Assembly (NCBI RefSeq): GCF_000010085.1 | Contig: NC_007712.1 | Span: forward strand, 186,001 to 250,000 | Direction: 5' to 3' | Length of the DNA: 64,000 bases | Source: Sodalis glossinidius str. 'morsitans' | GTDB lineage: Bacteria; Pseudomonadota; Gammaproteobacteria; Enterobacterales; Enterobacteriaceae | The notes under the pieces: generated by a model | What the model saw: only the letters and a program-made list of their open reading frames with translations | Database searches by the model: none | Told to the model about the DNA's origin: nothing | Program-made: the position numbers and the translations under genes | Shown here: positions 41,912 to 53,163 of the stretch, piece by piece | Numbering within the stretch: position 1 is the stretch's first letter | How the letters are laid out: each line of letters opens with the position of its first letter

Positions 41912-42071
41912 TTAGCCTCCGGCGATTGCCTGGAATAAGAGAATATCGTCACCATCCTGTACCCGGTAATCCGCCCATTGCCGACGCGGGGTGATGATGT
42001 TCCGTAAGTAATACCGCCAGCGTCACCGGCTACGCCAGCTCCAGCGGAAGGTCGTTAAGCGTGATTTTCAT
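41912..42071 (-). pseudogene. thiS: Sulfur carrier ThiS, disrupted
   Basis: Starts MKITLNDLPLELA, then TAG at codon 14. A frameshift follows, and the end is recovered in another frame as WADYRVQDGDDILLFQAIAGG with the diagnostic C-terminal Gly-Gly that is thiocarboxylated in active ThiS. The start overlaps the thiF stop (ATGA). Confidence 0.85.
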
Positions 42072-42687
42072 CGGGTAAGTCTCCGGGCGCTCCCGCCCGC
42101 CCGCGCGGGGGACGCTGACGCGGCCGCGCAGACTGGACAGTGGGGATCGCGGTTCAGGCGCAGGGTGCGCCATTGTAAGGTTTTGCCATCGAACAACCGC
42201 AATTGGCCGGCGCTATCGCTCGGAACGACGCAAAGAAGTTTGATTGCCTCCAGCGCCTGTAGCGTGCCCATCATGCCGACCACCGGGCCAACAACCCCGG
42301 CGGTGCGGCAGTTGCGTTGCCGCTCTTCTTTATCAGGAAACAGGCAGGCATAGCAGCCCTCGCGCCACGGTGGGCGTACGGTTAGCAACTGGCCGTCGAA
42401 ACCGACCGCGCTGGCGCTGATAAGTGCGATGCCGCGCCGCACGCAGGCGGCATTAGATGGCGTGGCGGGTGGCCATATTATCGCTACAATCCAGCACCAG
42501 ATCGGCGCGTGAGCGGCAGGTAGCGGCCGCCGGGATTGAGCGCCGCCAGCAGCCGTTTTTGGCCTTCTATGCCGATATCCTCTAGCAAGAGCTGGCGGCT
42601 GTAGCGTAAAAAGGCGTGATCGTCCAACGCCGTGGCCGATGGCAGGCAAACGGCAGTGGCCGTGGTGCGCTGTCTATCATCGCTCAT
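42068..42687 (-). pseudogene. thiF: ThiS adenylyltransferase ThiF, internal deletion
   Basis: The N-terminus (DHAFLRYSRQLLLEDIGIEG) is followed almost at once by the VLDCSDNMATR region, so about 75-80 residues including the nucleotide-binding GxGxxG are missing. A frameshift follows, then the C-terminal half reads on: LISASAVGFDGQL, RNCRTAGVVGPVVGMMGT, LQALEAIKLL, and the zinc Cys pair CPVC. ThiF would adenylate ThiS. Confidence 0.88.
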
Positions 42688-42896
42688 GGTCACGCTCCCA
42701 TGCCGATATTTGCTGTTGCAGGTCCGTGGTCGCCTGCCGCCAGTCTGGCGCCCGGGTGATAGCACTGCCCACCGCGACGCTGCCCACGCCGCATGTCAGC
42801 ACCGCTTCCACCTGTTCGCGACCGCTACCGGGATGACTCAGGCCGGCCGGGCAATATCGGCGCTGTTGGCGGCGGGGAGTGTCGATGCGGCTTGCA
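42677..42896 (-). pseudogene. thiE: Thiamine phosphate synthase ThiE, C-terminal remnant
   Basis: Only the last part of ThiE remains: VEAVLTCGVGSVAVGSAIT followed by DWRQATTDLQQQI, ending at 42677-42679 and overlapping the thiF start. Further upstream VIPVAVA in another frame fits the preceding beta strand. The rest of thiE and all of thiC, which stand between here and rsd in E. coli, are gone. The left limit is approximate. Confidence 0.75.
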
Positions 42897-42900
42897 CACT

Positions 42901-43338
42901 CTACTCCATCGCTTGCTGAATCAGTTTATCCTCAAGGACGAAACGCGTCGCCAGCGCTTCCCCCACGCCCGACAACGCTTCCTGGAATGACAGATAGTTG
43001 TCGTGGTCAATGGCGTTTTCAAGATGGCTGTCGTAGAGCGCCATGATTTGCTGCGTATTTTCCTGCAGACCGCTGTAGGTCAGCGTGGACGAGCTCTCGC
43101 CCTCAGGCACGATACTATCGTAAACGAGAAAATGCCCGGCGGAGAGATAATCCACCAACTGATGGCAAAAGGCGTCCAGCGCTTCTTCGTCCAGCGGAGT
43201 ATGCTTTTCTTTGTTGGGCTTGAGGCCGATCAAATGGTAGTAGGCCACTAAAAGTCCTTTGCGGGCCTGCAACCATTGATCAATAAGTTCATTATTGCCA
43301 CCAACGCATTTCGCCAGGTTTTCCAACTGGTTTAGCAT
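42901..43338 (-). CDS. rsd: Regulator of sigma D, Rsd
   Basis: 145 residues against 158 in E. coli; starts MLNQLENLAKCVGGNNELID. Conserved core KGLLVAYYHLIGLKP and DYLSAGHFLVYDSI, then EAIDHDNYL-like and RFVLEDKL near the end. Rsd binds free sigma-70 as cells enter stationary phase. The C-terminal dozen residues are replaced by QQAME and a stop, and a segment in the middle is shorter than in E. coli. Probably functional but shortened, at the edge of the deletion that removed thiC. Confidence 0.82.
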   Translation of the reverse strand: MLNQLENLAKCVGGNNELIDQWLQARKGLLVAYYHLIGLKPNKEKHTPLDEEALDAFCHQLVDYLSAGHFLVYDSIVPEGESSSTLTYSGLQENTQQIMALYDSHLENAIDHDNYLSFQEALSGVGEALATRFVLEDKLIQQAME

Positions 43339-43445
43339 GATTGACTCCGAAGTGATAAAAATAACGCTGCGTAACTGATAAATAAAAGCGAGCAAAACGT
43401 TAAGGTTTTCTAGCTTGCCAGTGAATAAGAGGTAGTGCAACTAAA

Positions 43446-44136
43446 ATGGAACACGAACTTAGAGGGAATGAACAGGGCTGGTGGTGGTCAGCCAGAAGGC
43501 CAAACTCTGGCTGCCGAAGGGGGAACTGCCCTTTGGCTGGTGCGCCGAACGATGCCGCGGGATATGGGATCGGTACGGCAAATACTTGATGCCGAACCGG
43601 GCCTGTTTCAGCCTGCCGGACGGGGCGTGCAGCTCGCGGAGTTCTACCGTTCCCATCGCCACTGCGGCTACTGCGGCCACGCGATGCGCCGCAGCAAGAC
43701 GGAATGGGACTGTTTTTGCGACCACTGTCACGAACGGTATTACCCGCAAATCGCGCCCTGCATTATCGTGGCTATCCGACGCGATGATCGCATTTTGCTG
43801 GCGCGCCACAGCCGCCATCGCGGGGAAATCTATACCGTGCTGGCCGGCTTTGTCGAAGTAGGGGAGACGCTGGAACAATGCGTCGCGCGCGAGGTATGGA
43901 GGGGACACAGGTGTGGGTCAAAAATGTGCGTTACGTGACCTCGCAGCCCTGGCCGTTTCCTCATTCGCTGATGATGGCGTTATATGGCCGATTATGACGG
44001 TGGCGATATCCGGCACGATCCGCATGAGCTTCTCGACGCCGGCTGGTATCGTTACGACGCGCTGCCGCTGCCGCCGGGGACCGTAGCGCGCCGACTGATT
44101 GAAGATACCGTCGCGCTTTGCCGCGCGCATCGGTAA
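43446..44136 (+). pseudogene. nudC: NADH pyrophosphatase NudC, frameshifted
   Basis: The start reads NEQGWW, then shifts frame to SQKAKLWLPKGELPFG. About 20 residues are missing before DMGSVRQILDAEPGLF and the zinc ribbon CGYCGH...CDHCHERYYPQIAPC. The Nudix box begins (GFVEVGETLEQCVAREV) but is broken by a frameshift at about 43895, and another follows near 43983. The end is recovered to TAA at 44134-44136 (TVARRLIEDTVALCRAHR). NudC hydrolyses NADH and removes NAD caps from RNA. Confidence 0.9.
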
Positions 44137-44184
44137 AATCCGTCGTACATGCTACAATTTACCTCTGACAGCAAGGAAACCTGA

Positions 44185-45249
44185 ATGAGTGAATTGAAAA
44201 ACGACCGTTATTTGCGTGCGCTGCTGCGCCAGCCGGTCGACGTAACGCCCGTTTGGATGATGCGCCAGGCCGGCCGTTATTTGCCGGAATACAAAGCGAC
44301 GCGCGCCGAGGCCGGTGATTTCATGTCGCTGTGCCGTAATGCCGATCTGGCTTGTGAGGTGACGCTGCAGCCGCTGCGTCGTTTTCCGCTGGATGCCACC
44401 ATTCTGTTTTCCGATATTCTTACCGTCCCGGACGCAATGGGACTGGGTCTGTGGTTTGAGCAGGGTGAAGGACCGCGCTTTGCCCGGCCGATTCAGCATC
44501 GGCGTGACGTGGAACAGCTGCCGATACCCGATCCCGAACAGGAGCTCGGCTATGTGATGAATGCGGTGCGCGCCATCCGACAGCGTTTGCAGGGAGCGGT
44601 GCCGTTAATCGGCTTCTCGGGCAGTCCCTGGACGCTGGCCACCTATATGGTGGAAGGCGGCAGCAGCAAGGCTTTTACCAAAATCAAACAGATGCTGTAC
44701 GCCGAGCCGGAAACATTACATCTGCTATTGGATAAACTGGCGGACAGCGTCGTGCTGTATCTCAACGGGCAAATCCGCGCCGGCGCCCAGGCGGTCATGC
44801 TGTTCGACACGTGGGGCGGAGCGCTGACCGGCGCAGACTATCGCGAGTTTTCCATGCACTATATGCATAAAATCGTTGACGGCCTGCTGCGTGAACAGGA
44901 TGGCCGTCGGGTGCCGGTGACATTATTCACCAAAGGTGGCGGTCAGTGGCTGGAGGCGATGGCCGCCACCGGCTGCGATGCGCTTGGCCTCGACTGGAGC
45001 ACCGATATCGCGGACGCTCGCCGCCGGGTAGGCGACAAAGTAGCTCTACAGGGCAATATGGATCCTTCGGTTCTCTATGGCTCACCGGCGCGAATCGAGC
45101 GGGAGGTAGCGACTATTCTGGACGCTTTCGGCCCGGGCGAAGGGCATGTTTTCAATCTCGGGCACGGTATTCATCAGGATGTGCCGCCGGCGCATGCGGG
45201 CCATTTCGTGGCAGCGGTACACCGGCTGTCGCAGTCCTATCACCGTTAG
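44185..45249 (+). CDS. hemE: Uroporphyrinogen decarboxylase HemE
   Basis: 354 residues, as in E. coli. The substrate-binding [15 protein letters not shown] at the N-terminus and the later FDTWGG and [10 protein letters not shown] motifs are intact. It converts uroporphyrinogen III to coproporphyrinogen III. The start at 44185 follows AAGGAAACC. Intact while the adjacent nudC is dead, which shows selection is keeping heme synthesis. Confidence 0.97.
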
Positions 45250-45260
45250 GACATTCAGTT

Positions 45261-45956
45261 ATGGATATCGCTGTACTGCGCGCCGAACAGATAGCTACGG
45301 AGGGGAAAGTCATCCGGCACGACGATTTTGCCTTTAGCCAGCCCGGACTTATCGCCGGCGCGGATGTCGGCTTTGAACAGGGAGGTGAGGTGACTCGCGC
45401 TGCCATTGCCCTGCTGCGCTTTCCGTCGCTGGAGCTCGTCGAGTTTCAGGTGGCGCGGGTCACTACCACGATGCCGTATATTCCCGGCTTTTTGTCGTTT
45501 CGCGAATACCCGGCGCTGTTGGCGGCATGGGATAAACTTGGCCACCGTCCGGATCTGCTGCTGGTGGACGGCCATGGCATCTCGCATCCGCGGCGTCTTG
45601 GCGTGGCGAGTCATTTCGGCCTGTTGGTCGATACTCCCACCATCGGCGTAGCCAAGCGCCGCTTATGCGGCAAATTCGCGCCGCTGGCGGAAGCGCAGGG
45701 GGCGCTGGCGCCGCTGATGGACAAGGGGGAGCAACTGGCGTGGGTGTGGCGCAGTAAATTACGCTGCAATCCGCTGTTTATTTCCACCGGCCATCGGGTG
45801 GGACTGGCATCCGCCCTGCACTGGGTGCAACTTTGCATGCGCGGTTACCGCCTCCCTGAGCCAACGCGCTGGGCCGATGCGGTGGCGTCGAACCGCACGG
45901 CTTTCAAGCGCTGGCAGCAGGAGCGGGAGGAAGCGGACTTTTTCCCGCCGCAATAG
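45261..45956 (+). CDS. nfi: Endonuclease V (deoxyinosine-specific)
   Basis: 231 residues (E. coli 223). Conserved motifs: [18 protein letters not shown] with the first metal-binding Asp, [33 protein letters not shown], and [11 protein letters not shown]. It nicks DNA 3' to deaminated adenine. The ATG at 45261 is 11 bases after hemE and matches the E. coli start; a longer frame upstream lies inside hemE. Confidence 0.95.
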
Positions 45957-46013
45957 GGTCCCGGGAAAATTTCAGGTAAACTGCGCGTAAGTTAAAGAGT
46001 AATGGGACACCCA

Positions 46014-46604
46014 ATGTTACGTAATCCGATACATTTACGCCTGGAAAAGCTGGCAAGCTGGCAACATATCACGTTTATGGCGTCCCTCTGTGAGCGTATG
46101 TATCCTAATTACCAGCTGTTTTGTCAGCAAACCGGTTTCGGCGACGCGGCCATCTTTCGGCGCATTCTAGCTCTCGTCTGGGAGACGTTGGTAGTAAAAG
46201 ATGCTAAGGTCAATTTTGATTTACAGCTGGAAAAGCTGGAGGAAGCGATTCCTGCCGCCGATGATTATGACTTTTACGGCGTTTATCCCGCGATAGATGC
46301 CTGTGTTGCACTTAGTGAAGTTTTGCATTCCCGTTTGAGCGGAGAAACGTTGTCGCATGTTATCACCGTAAGCGAGACGTCAATTCGCAGTGTGGCGATG
46401 GTTGAAATGACCCAGGCGCAACGGGAAATGACCGAAGAAGCGCTTAATGCGCTGCCGGCTATTGGGCAGGAATGGGATGTGCAATGGGAAATTTATCGTT
46501 TATTGGCGGATTGCGAAGATCGTGATATTGAATTAATTAAAGGACTGCGTGCCGATCTGCGCGAGGCCGGAATTAGCAATATTGGGATAAATTTGCAGCA
46601 ATAA
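46014..46604 (+). CDS. yjaG: YjaG family protein (DUF416)
   Basis: 196 residues, matching E. coli YjaG along its length (NPIHLRLEKLASWQHITFMASLCERMYPNYQLFC; ELIKGLRADLREAGISNIGI). Function unknown. An alternative ATG at 46002 would add four residues; the E. coli-like start MLRNPIHL at 46014 is preferred. It lies before hupA in the same orientation, as in E. coli. Confidence 0.9.
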   Translation: MLRNPIHLRLEKLASWQHITFMASLCERMYPNYQLFCQQTGFGDAAIFRRILALVWETLVVKDAKVNFDLQLEKLEEAIPAADDYDFYGVYPAIDACVALSEVLHSRLSGETLSHVITVSETSIRSVAMVEMTQAQREMTEEALNALPAIGQEWDVQWEIYRLLADCEDRDIELIKGLRADLREAGISNIGINLQQ

Positions 46605-46791
46605 GGCAGAAAAACGTGATTTAACACCTGTTTTGCGGGTCCATGAGGCTTCACATTAGCACCCTGTCTGGTCTACATTTGGGGGAGTGAAAAAAGTGGC
46701 TATCGGTGCGTGTATGCAGGGGGGGCTGTCAATCGGCATATCCGTCGCACTCGATGCTTAGCAAGCGGTAAACACACTGTAAGGATAACAT

Positions 46792-47064
46792 ATGAACAAG
46801 ACTCAACTGATTGATGTAATTGCTGATAAAGCTGATCTTTCTAAGGCACAAGCGAAGTCGGCGCTAGAATCCACTTTGGCAGCAATTACCGAGTCTCTTA
46901 AAGAGGGTGATGCAGTACAATTGGTTGGTTTCGGCACTTTCAAAATTAATCATCGTAGCGAACGCACTGGCCGCAATCCGCAGACTGGCAAAGAAATCAA
47001 AATCGCAGCTGCCAACGTGCCTGTCTTTGTTTCTGGTAAAGCATTGAAAGACGCAGTCAAATAA
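46792..47064 (+). CDS. hupA: DNA-binding protein HU-alpha
   Basis: 90 residues, as in E. coli. It has the DNA-binding arm signature GFGTFKINHRSERTGRNPQTG (about 46-66). HU bends DNA and organises the nucleoid. Strong AAGGA ribosome site at 46781-46785. The 187 bases upstream hold its promoter region. Confidence 0.98.
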   Translation: MNKTQLIDVIADKADLSKAQAKSALESTLAAITESLKEGDAVQLVGFGTFKINHRSERTGRNPQTGKEIKIAAANVPVFVSGKALKDAVK

Positions 47065-47071
47065 AAGCAGT

Positions 47072-47782
47072 GTGCAGGTGAAAACAATAAGCAGAGGGGC
47101 AATTACGCCCCTTTTGTCTTTACGGCTGTGTGGTCGTATTGGGCTTATGGCTCTGATGCTGACGGTATGTAGCTACCATCAATCTCCCCCCGCGTTTACC
47201 GTCACCGGCTATATCGCCGATCGCGGCGCCATGCGTCTGTGGCGTAAAGACGACCCCGCCAGCGGACGCGTGACGCTTGAAAGTGTCCACAGTCCCTACC
47301 GCGGCGGCGATACCACCGTGACCCGCTATGAATATCAGCAGGGCGAGGTGCATCAGATTCGCCGTCAGCAGAGCGGAGAGCAGCCTGAAACGGTACAGCT
47401 TCGCTTCGATGCGCGTGGCAATCTTAGTTTCATGCAGCGTGAGCGCGGGCAGCGGTGGGGAGTCTCTCAGCGATGACGAGACGGCGCTGTATCAGTTCGA
47501 GGCCCGTCGCCTGTTGAATGTCAGCCAGGCGCTGCGCGCCGGCCGCGTCCGGTTAAAGCAGGGGGTTTGGCAAAATGGCATTATCACGCTTTGCCAGGGT
47601 GGGACGGTGGCGCCGAATTTCGATGCGCGCGCGGCAGGCTGGCCGCCCGTACCCGTCATACGTCGGGCGCATTGGGAATTGCTTGGCTTGAAGCACCGGA
47701 AGGTACCCAATTATTGCTAGTCGCCAACGAGGATTTCTGCCGCTGGCAGCGGTATCAGACGTCGCGGGCTATAGCGCGGTAG
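47072..47782 (+). pseudogene. yjaH: YjaH family lipoprotein (DUF1481), frameshifted
   Basis: A signal peptide with a lipobox-like LTVC (GLMALMLTVCSYHQSPP) is followed by FTVTGYIADRGAMRLWRKDD and SPYRGGDTTVTRYEY. Near 47455 the reading moves to another frame (SDDETALYQFEARRLLNVSQ), and near 47670 to a third (GIAWLEAPEGTQLLLVANED), ending at 47780-47782. Its last 28 bases overlap the end of purD on the other strand. The E. coli neighbours zraP and zraSR are absent. Confidence 0.88.
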
Positions 47783-49038
47783 CCGATATCGCGGCGGCAG
47801 AAGCTTTCCCGCCATTGGACGGCCTGGGCCGCGCGGTAGGCCTTCGCCTGCGCATCGGCAACAGTGGCTCCCAGCGCGGTGATGCATAGCACGCGACCTC
47901 CCTGGGTCAGTACCTTGCCCTGATGCAGGCGGGTACCGGCGTGAAAGATTTTTTCTCCTTCCGCCTCGGTTGCCGGTAGACCGCTGATTTCATCCCCAGT
48001 GAGGTAGTCGCCGGGATAGCCTCCCGCCGCCAATACCACACCCAGCGCCGGCCGTTCATCCCATTCGGACCTTTCCTCGTTCAAACGGCCTTCGGTGGCC
48101 GCCAGGCAGTGGGCGACCAGATCAGAGCGCATGCGCAGCATAATAGGTTGGGTTTCCGGATCGCCAAAGCGGCAGTTGAACTCAATAACTTTCGGCTGAC
48201 CATCAGGGCTTATCATCAAACCGGCATACAGGAAGCCGGTGTAGACATTGCCTTCAGCCGCCATCCCCTTTACCGTTGGCCAAATGACCTGCTCCATCAC
48301 CCGGCGGTGCACCTCGTCGGTAACTACCGGCGCCGGCGAATAGGCGCCCATGCCGCCGGTGTTCGGACCGGTATCCCCATCGCCGACGCGTTTATGATCT
48401 TGGCTGGTGGCCATTGGCAACACATGCTCACCGTCCACCATGACAATAAAGCTGGCCTCTTCGCCATCGAGAAATTCCTCGATGACAATACGATGCCCGG
48501 CATCGCCAAAAGCGTTACCTGCCAACATATCGTTTACGGCGGATTCCGCTTCCACCTGCGTCATGGCGACGATTACGCCTTTACCGGCGGCCAGGCCGTC
48601 CGCTTTGATGACGATAGGCGCCCCTTGCTGACGCACATAGTCCAGCGCCGGCGCAACCTCGGTAAAGTTTTCATAGCGTGCGGTCGGTATACCGTGGCGG
48701 GCGAGAAAGTCTTTGCTGAAAGCTTTGGAGCCTTCCAACTGCGCGGCGGCCTGCGTCGGGCCAAAAATCTTCAGATCGGCGGCGCGGAAGGCATCCACCA
48801 CGCCCTGCACCAGCGGCGCTTCAGGACCGACAATGGTCAGCCCGATGTGTTGCTCCCGGGCGAAGGCTACCAGCGCCGGAATATCGGTGGCGGCGATATC
48901 CACATTTTGCAGCGCCGGCTCCAGCGCGGTGCCGGCATTGCCGGGCGCGACATAGACGTTGTCGGCAAGCGTCGACTGAGCAGCTTTCCAGGCCAAGGAG
49001 TGTTCACGTCCACCGTTGCCGATAATTAAAATATTCAT
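47755..49038 (-). CDS. purD: Phosphoribosylamine-glycine ligase PurD
   Basis: 427 residues (E. coli 429). ATP-grasp enzyme: N-terminal domain ILIIGNGGREHSLAWKAA, the ATP-binding PIVIKADGLAAGKGVIVA, and metal-binding EFNCRFGDPETQ. It makes glycinamide ribonucleotide, the second step of purine synthesis. It follows purH by 19 bases in a purHD operon. Its 3' end overlaps the yjaH remnant. Confidence 0.97.
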   Translation of the reverse strand: MNILIIGNGGREHSLAWKAAQSTLADNVYVAPGNAGTALEPALQNVDIAATDIPALVAFAREQHIGLTIVGPEAPLVQGVVDAFRAADLKIFGPTQAAAQLEGSKAFSKDFLARHGIPTARYENFTEVAPALDYVRQQGAPIVIKADGLAAGKGVIVAMTQVEAESAVNDMLAGNAFGDAGHRIVIEEFLDGEEASFIVMVDGEHVLPMATSQDHKRVGDGDTGPNTGGMGAYSPAPVVTDEVHRRVMEQVIWPTVKGMAAEGNVYTGFLYAGLMISPDGQPKVIEFNCRFGDPETQPIMLRMRSDLVAHCLAATEGRLNEERSEWDERPALGVVLAAGGYPGDYLTGDEISGLPATEAEGEKIFHAGTRLHQGKVLTQGGRVLCITALGATVADAQAKAYRAAQAVQWRESFCRRDIGYRAIARDV

Positions 49039-49057
49039 GGCGAGCTAACTCCTGGGC

Positions 49058-50647
49058 TTAATGGCGGAAATGACGCATATGGGTGAAGATCATGGCAATG
49101 CCATGCTCATTGGCGGCGGCGATGATTTCATTATCGTGAATCGATCCGCCTGGCTGAATGACGCAACGCACGCCCACCGCCGCCGCGGCATCAATACCGT
49201 CGCGGAAGGGGAAGAAAGCGTCTGAGGCCATCGCCGATCCCTTGACGTCCAGACCTTCGTCCGCCGCCTTGATGCCGGCGATTTTTGCCGAATAAACGCG
49301 GCTCATTTGCCCGGCGCCGATACCGATGGTGCGCTGGTAGCGGGCATAAACGATGGCGTTGGATTTCACGAACTTGGCCACTTTCCAGCAGAAAAGCGCA
49401 TCGCGCATTTCCTCTTCTGTCGGCTGGCGCTCGGTGACCACACTCAAATCCTGCAGGTCCACCATGCCGACGTCGCGCTCCTGCACCAGCAGGCCGCCGT
49501 TAACCCGTTTGAAATCCAATCCCGGCGACGGCTGCTGCAAATTGCCGCAGGCCAGTACCCGCACGTTCTGCTTGCCGGCCAGCACGCCCAGAGCGTCGTC
49601 GTCGACCGCAGGTGCGATGATAACCTCAACAAATTGGCGACTCACAATCGCTTTGGCAGTATCGGCGTCCAGCGGCCGGTTGAAAGCAATAATCCCGCCA
49701 AACGCAGACGTCGGATCGGTCTGGTAGGCGCGATTATAGGCCGCCAACAGGGTATCGCTGGTAGCCACGCCGCACGGGTTGGCATGCTTGACAATAACGC
49801 AAGCCGCCTCGGTAAAGGTTTTTACGCATTCGAGCGCCGCATCGGTATCGGCGATATTATTATAGGAAAGCGCCTTCCCCTGTAGCTGCTGCGCGGTGGC
49901 CACCGACGCTTCCGGCGTCTCGGGATCGGTATAAAACGCCGCCATCTGGTGGCTGTTCTCGCCGTAGCGCATATCCTGTTTCTTGATAAAGTTAAGATTG
50001 AGGGTGCGCGGGAAGCGGCCGGAAGGTTGCTTTGCATCGCCGTGATAGGCCGGCACCTGGCTGCCGAAATAGTTGGCAATCATACTGTCATAGGCAGCGG
50101 TGTGTTCAAACGCCTTGATAGCGAGGTCGAAACGGGTCTCCAGGGTGAGCGAGCCGCTGTGCTGATCCATTTCCGCCACAACCGCGGGATAGTTGGCGCT
50201 ATTGACCACAATGGCGACATCTTTATGGTTCTTGGCGGCGGAGCGCACCATTGTCGGGCCACCGATATCGATATTTTCCACCGCCTCTTCACGGGTACAC
50301 TCCGCGCGCGCCACTGTGGCTGCAAAGGGGTACAGGTTGACGACCACCATGTCGATTGGGGCAATGTCATGCTCGCGCATAATGGCGTCATCGATATCGC
50401 GCCGGCCCAGGATCCCGCCATGCACTTTGGGATGCAGCGTTTTAACCCGCCCGTCCATCATTTCGGGAAAGCCCGTATAGTCGGACACTTCGGTGACCGG
50501 TAGACCCGCTTCGGCCAGCAGGCGGGCGGTGCCGCCGGTGGAAAGCAGCTCAACGCCTCGCTCGGACAGCGACCGGGCGAACGCCAAAATACCGGTTTTA
50601 TCGGAAACGCTGAGCAGCGCGCGACGGACAGGACGTGGTGGTTGCAT
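49058..50647 (-). CDS. purH: AICAR transformylase / IMP cyclohydrolase PurH
   Basis: 529 residues, as in E. coli. The N-terminal IMP cyclohydrolase domain (about 1-195; ALLSVSDKTGILAFARSL) is followed by the transformylase domain with NLNFIKKQDMRYGENSHQ and VKHANPCGVA. It carries out the last two steps to IMP. Promoter side carries a PurR-like operator (50766-50781). Confidence 0.97.
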   Translation of the reverse strand: MQPPRPVRRALLSVSDKTGILAFARSLSERGVELLSTGGTARLLAEAGLPVTEVSDYTGFPEMMDGRVKTLHPKVHGGILGRRDIDDAIMREHDIAPIDMVVVNLYPFAATVARAECTREEAVENIDIGGPTMVRSAAKNHKDVAIVVNSANYPAVVAEMDQHSGSLTLETRFDLAIKAFEHTAAYDSMIANYFGSQVPAYHGDAKQPSGRFPRTLNLNFIKKQDMRYGENSHQMAAFYTDPETPEASVATAQQLQGKALSYNNIADTDAALECVKTFTEAACVIVKHANPCGVATSDTLLAAYNRAYQTDPTSAFGGIIAFNRPLDADTAKAIVSRQFVEVIIAPAVDDDALGVLAGKQNVRVLACGNLQQPSPGLDFKRVNGGLLVQERDVGMVDLQDLSVVTERQPTEEEMRDALFCWKVAKFVKSNAIVYARYQRTIGIGAGQMSRVYSAKIAGIKAADEGLDVKGSAMASDAFFPFRDGIDAAAAVGVRCVIQPGGSIHDNEIIAAANEHGIAMIFTHMRHFRH

Positions 50648-50765
50648 GGCAAATGACCCTTGATATGAATAGCAATGATGTTACTTGTATTGATTGGCAA
50701 TGCCGAAATGGCATTTCGCCCGCGCGGTCACTCGACCCGGACGGGAAAAAGTTGCCTGAATTGTA

Positions 50766-50781
50766 GCGAAAACGATTGCGC
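50766..50781. promoter_or_regulatory. Candidate PurR operator upstream of purHD
   Basis: GCGAAAACGATTGCGC matches the PurR consensus (ANGCAANCGNTTNCNT) at the central AANCGNTTNC core and most other positions. It lies about 120 bases upstream of the purH start, as expected for purHD control in enterobacteria. Confidence 0.65.
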
Positions 50782-50899
50782 GATGCTCGCCAAATTTTGT
50801 CTCTGCGCCCTGGGTTGTGGATAAATTTGTGTAAAAGCAGGTATAAGCCGGTATTTGCTGTGGAAAGCAGCAAGCAGGCGAAATTGATGAAAATAGCGG

Positions 50900-50927
50900 T
50901 TGCCACGGAGCCGGAACCCCCTATAAT
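50900..50927 (+). promoter_or_regulatory. rrn promoter P1 (second operon)
   Basis: -35 TTGCCA (50900-50905), 16-base spacer and -10 TATAAT (50922-50927), with discriminator GCGCCTCC identical to that of the first operon. Sequence upstream of here differs from the first operon. Confidence 0.85.
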
Positions 50928-50997
50928 GCGCCTCCATCGACCGGTCATGTGAACATCATCACGGTGAACGGAAGGGTTCAGAAACAGGCGAAACTGC

Positions 50998-51025
50998 TTG
51001 ACACTGAATGAGGAAGGCGTAATAT
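50998..51025 (+). promoter_or_regulatory. rrn promoter P2 (second operon)
   Basis: -35 TTGACA (50998-51003), 16-base spacer and -10 TAATAT (51020-51025). Immediately downstream the two rrn operons become identical, including the leader boxA at 51062-51073. Confidence 0.82.
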
Positions 51026-51061
51026 GCGCCACCCGTGCGGGTCGAGAAAACAGCCGGCACT

Positions 51062-51073
51062 GCTCTTTAACAA
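51062..51073 (+). promoter_or_regulatory. boxA antitermination element (second operon)
   Basis: TGCTCTTTAACA, as in the first operon; a second boxA precedes the 23S gene at 53265-53275. Confidence 0.85.
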
Positions 51074-51197
51074 TTTATCAGACAATCTGTGTGGGCACTC
51101 ACAAGACGATATCGACATACCGAAATATCAAGTCTTGAAGAGTGAACAACAAATATTCATATGAATACCAGTTTTGATTCTTTGAGCATCAAGCTTT

Positions 51198-52739
<1,542 letters not shown>

Positions 52740-52812
52740 CCTAAGCGATACGTTGAGTGACGTGTCCACACAGATTGTCTGATAATTGTCACGAGCAAGA
52801 AAAACCTGCTAT

Positions 52813-52889
<77 letters not shown>

Positions 52890-53087
52890 GTTCTGCTTAT
52901 TTCCGTGGGTTCCCGTGATGAGGAGGGCAGCATGTTGCCGACAGGCGGCATGAGAGGCTGTGCGTCAGGGGGGCGAAGAAGGCGAGACTGGCTGTCGTAC
53001 TGTAACGTCGCGGTGCGGTATCGGGTTTACCGGCAGGTAAACGGTATCGTCGCGGGTGAGCGACGGCATATGCAAGGTAAACGACTT

Positions 53088-53163
53088 GGGGCTATAGCTC
53101 AGCTGGGAGAGCGCCTGCTTTGCACGCAGGAGGTCAGCGGTTCGATCCCGCTTAGCTCCACCA
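53088..53163 (+). tRNA. alaU: tRNA-Ala (TGC), rrn spacer
   Basis: 76 nt, same as the copy at 16134-16209, with anticodon TGC and encoded CCA. Confidence 0.97.

Noticed and set aside
44946..45260. A 105-codon N-terminal extension of endonuclease V
   Set aside because: It overlaps hemE in another frame; the family start is the ATG at 45261.
48109..50503. Forward frames of 180-306 codons opposite purD and purH
   Set aside because: Antisense shadows; purD and purH match their families end to end.
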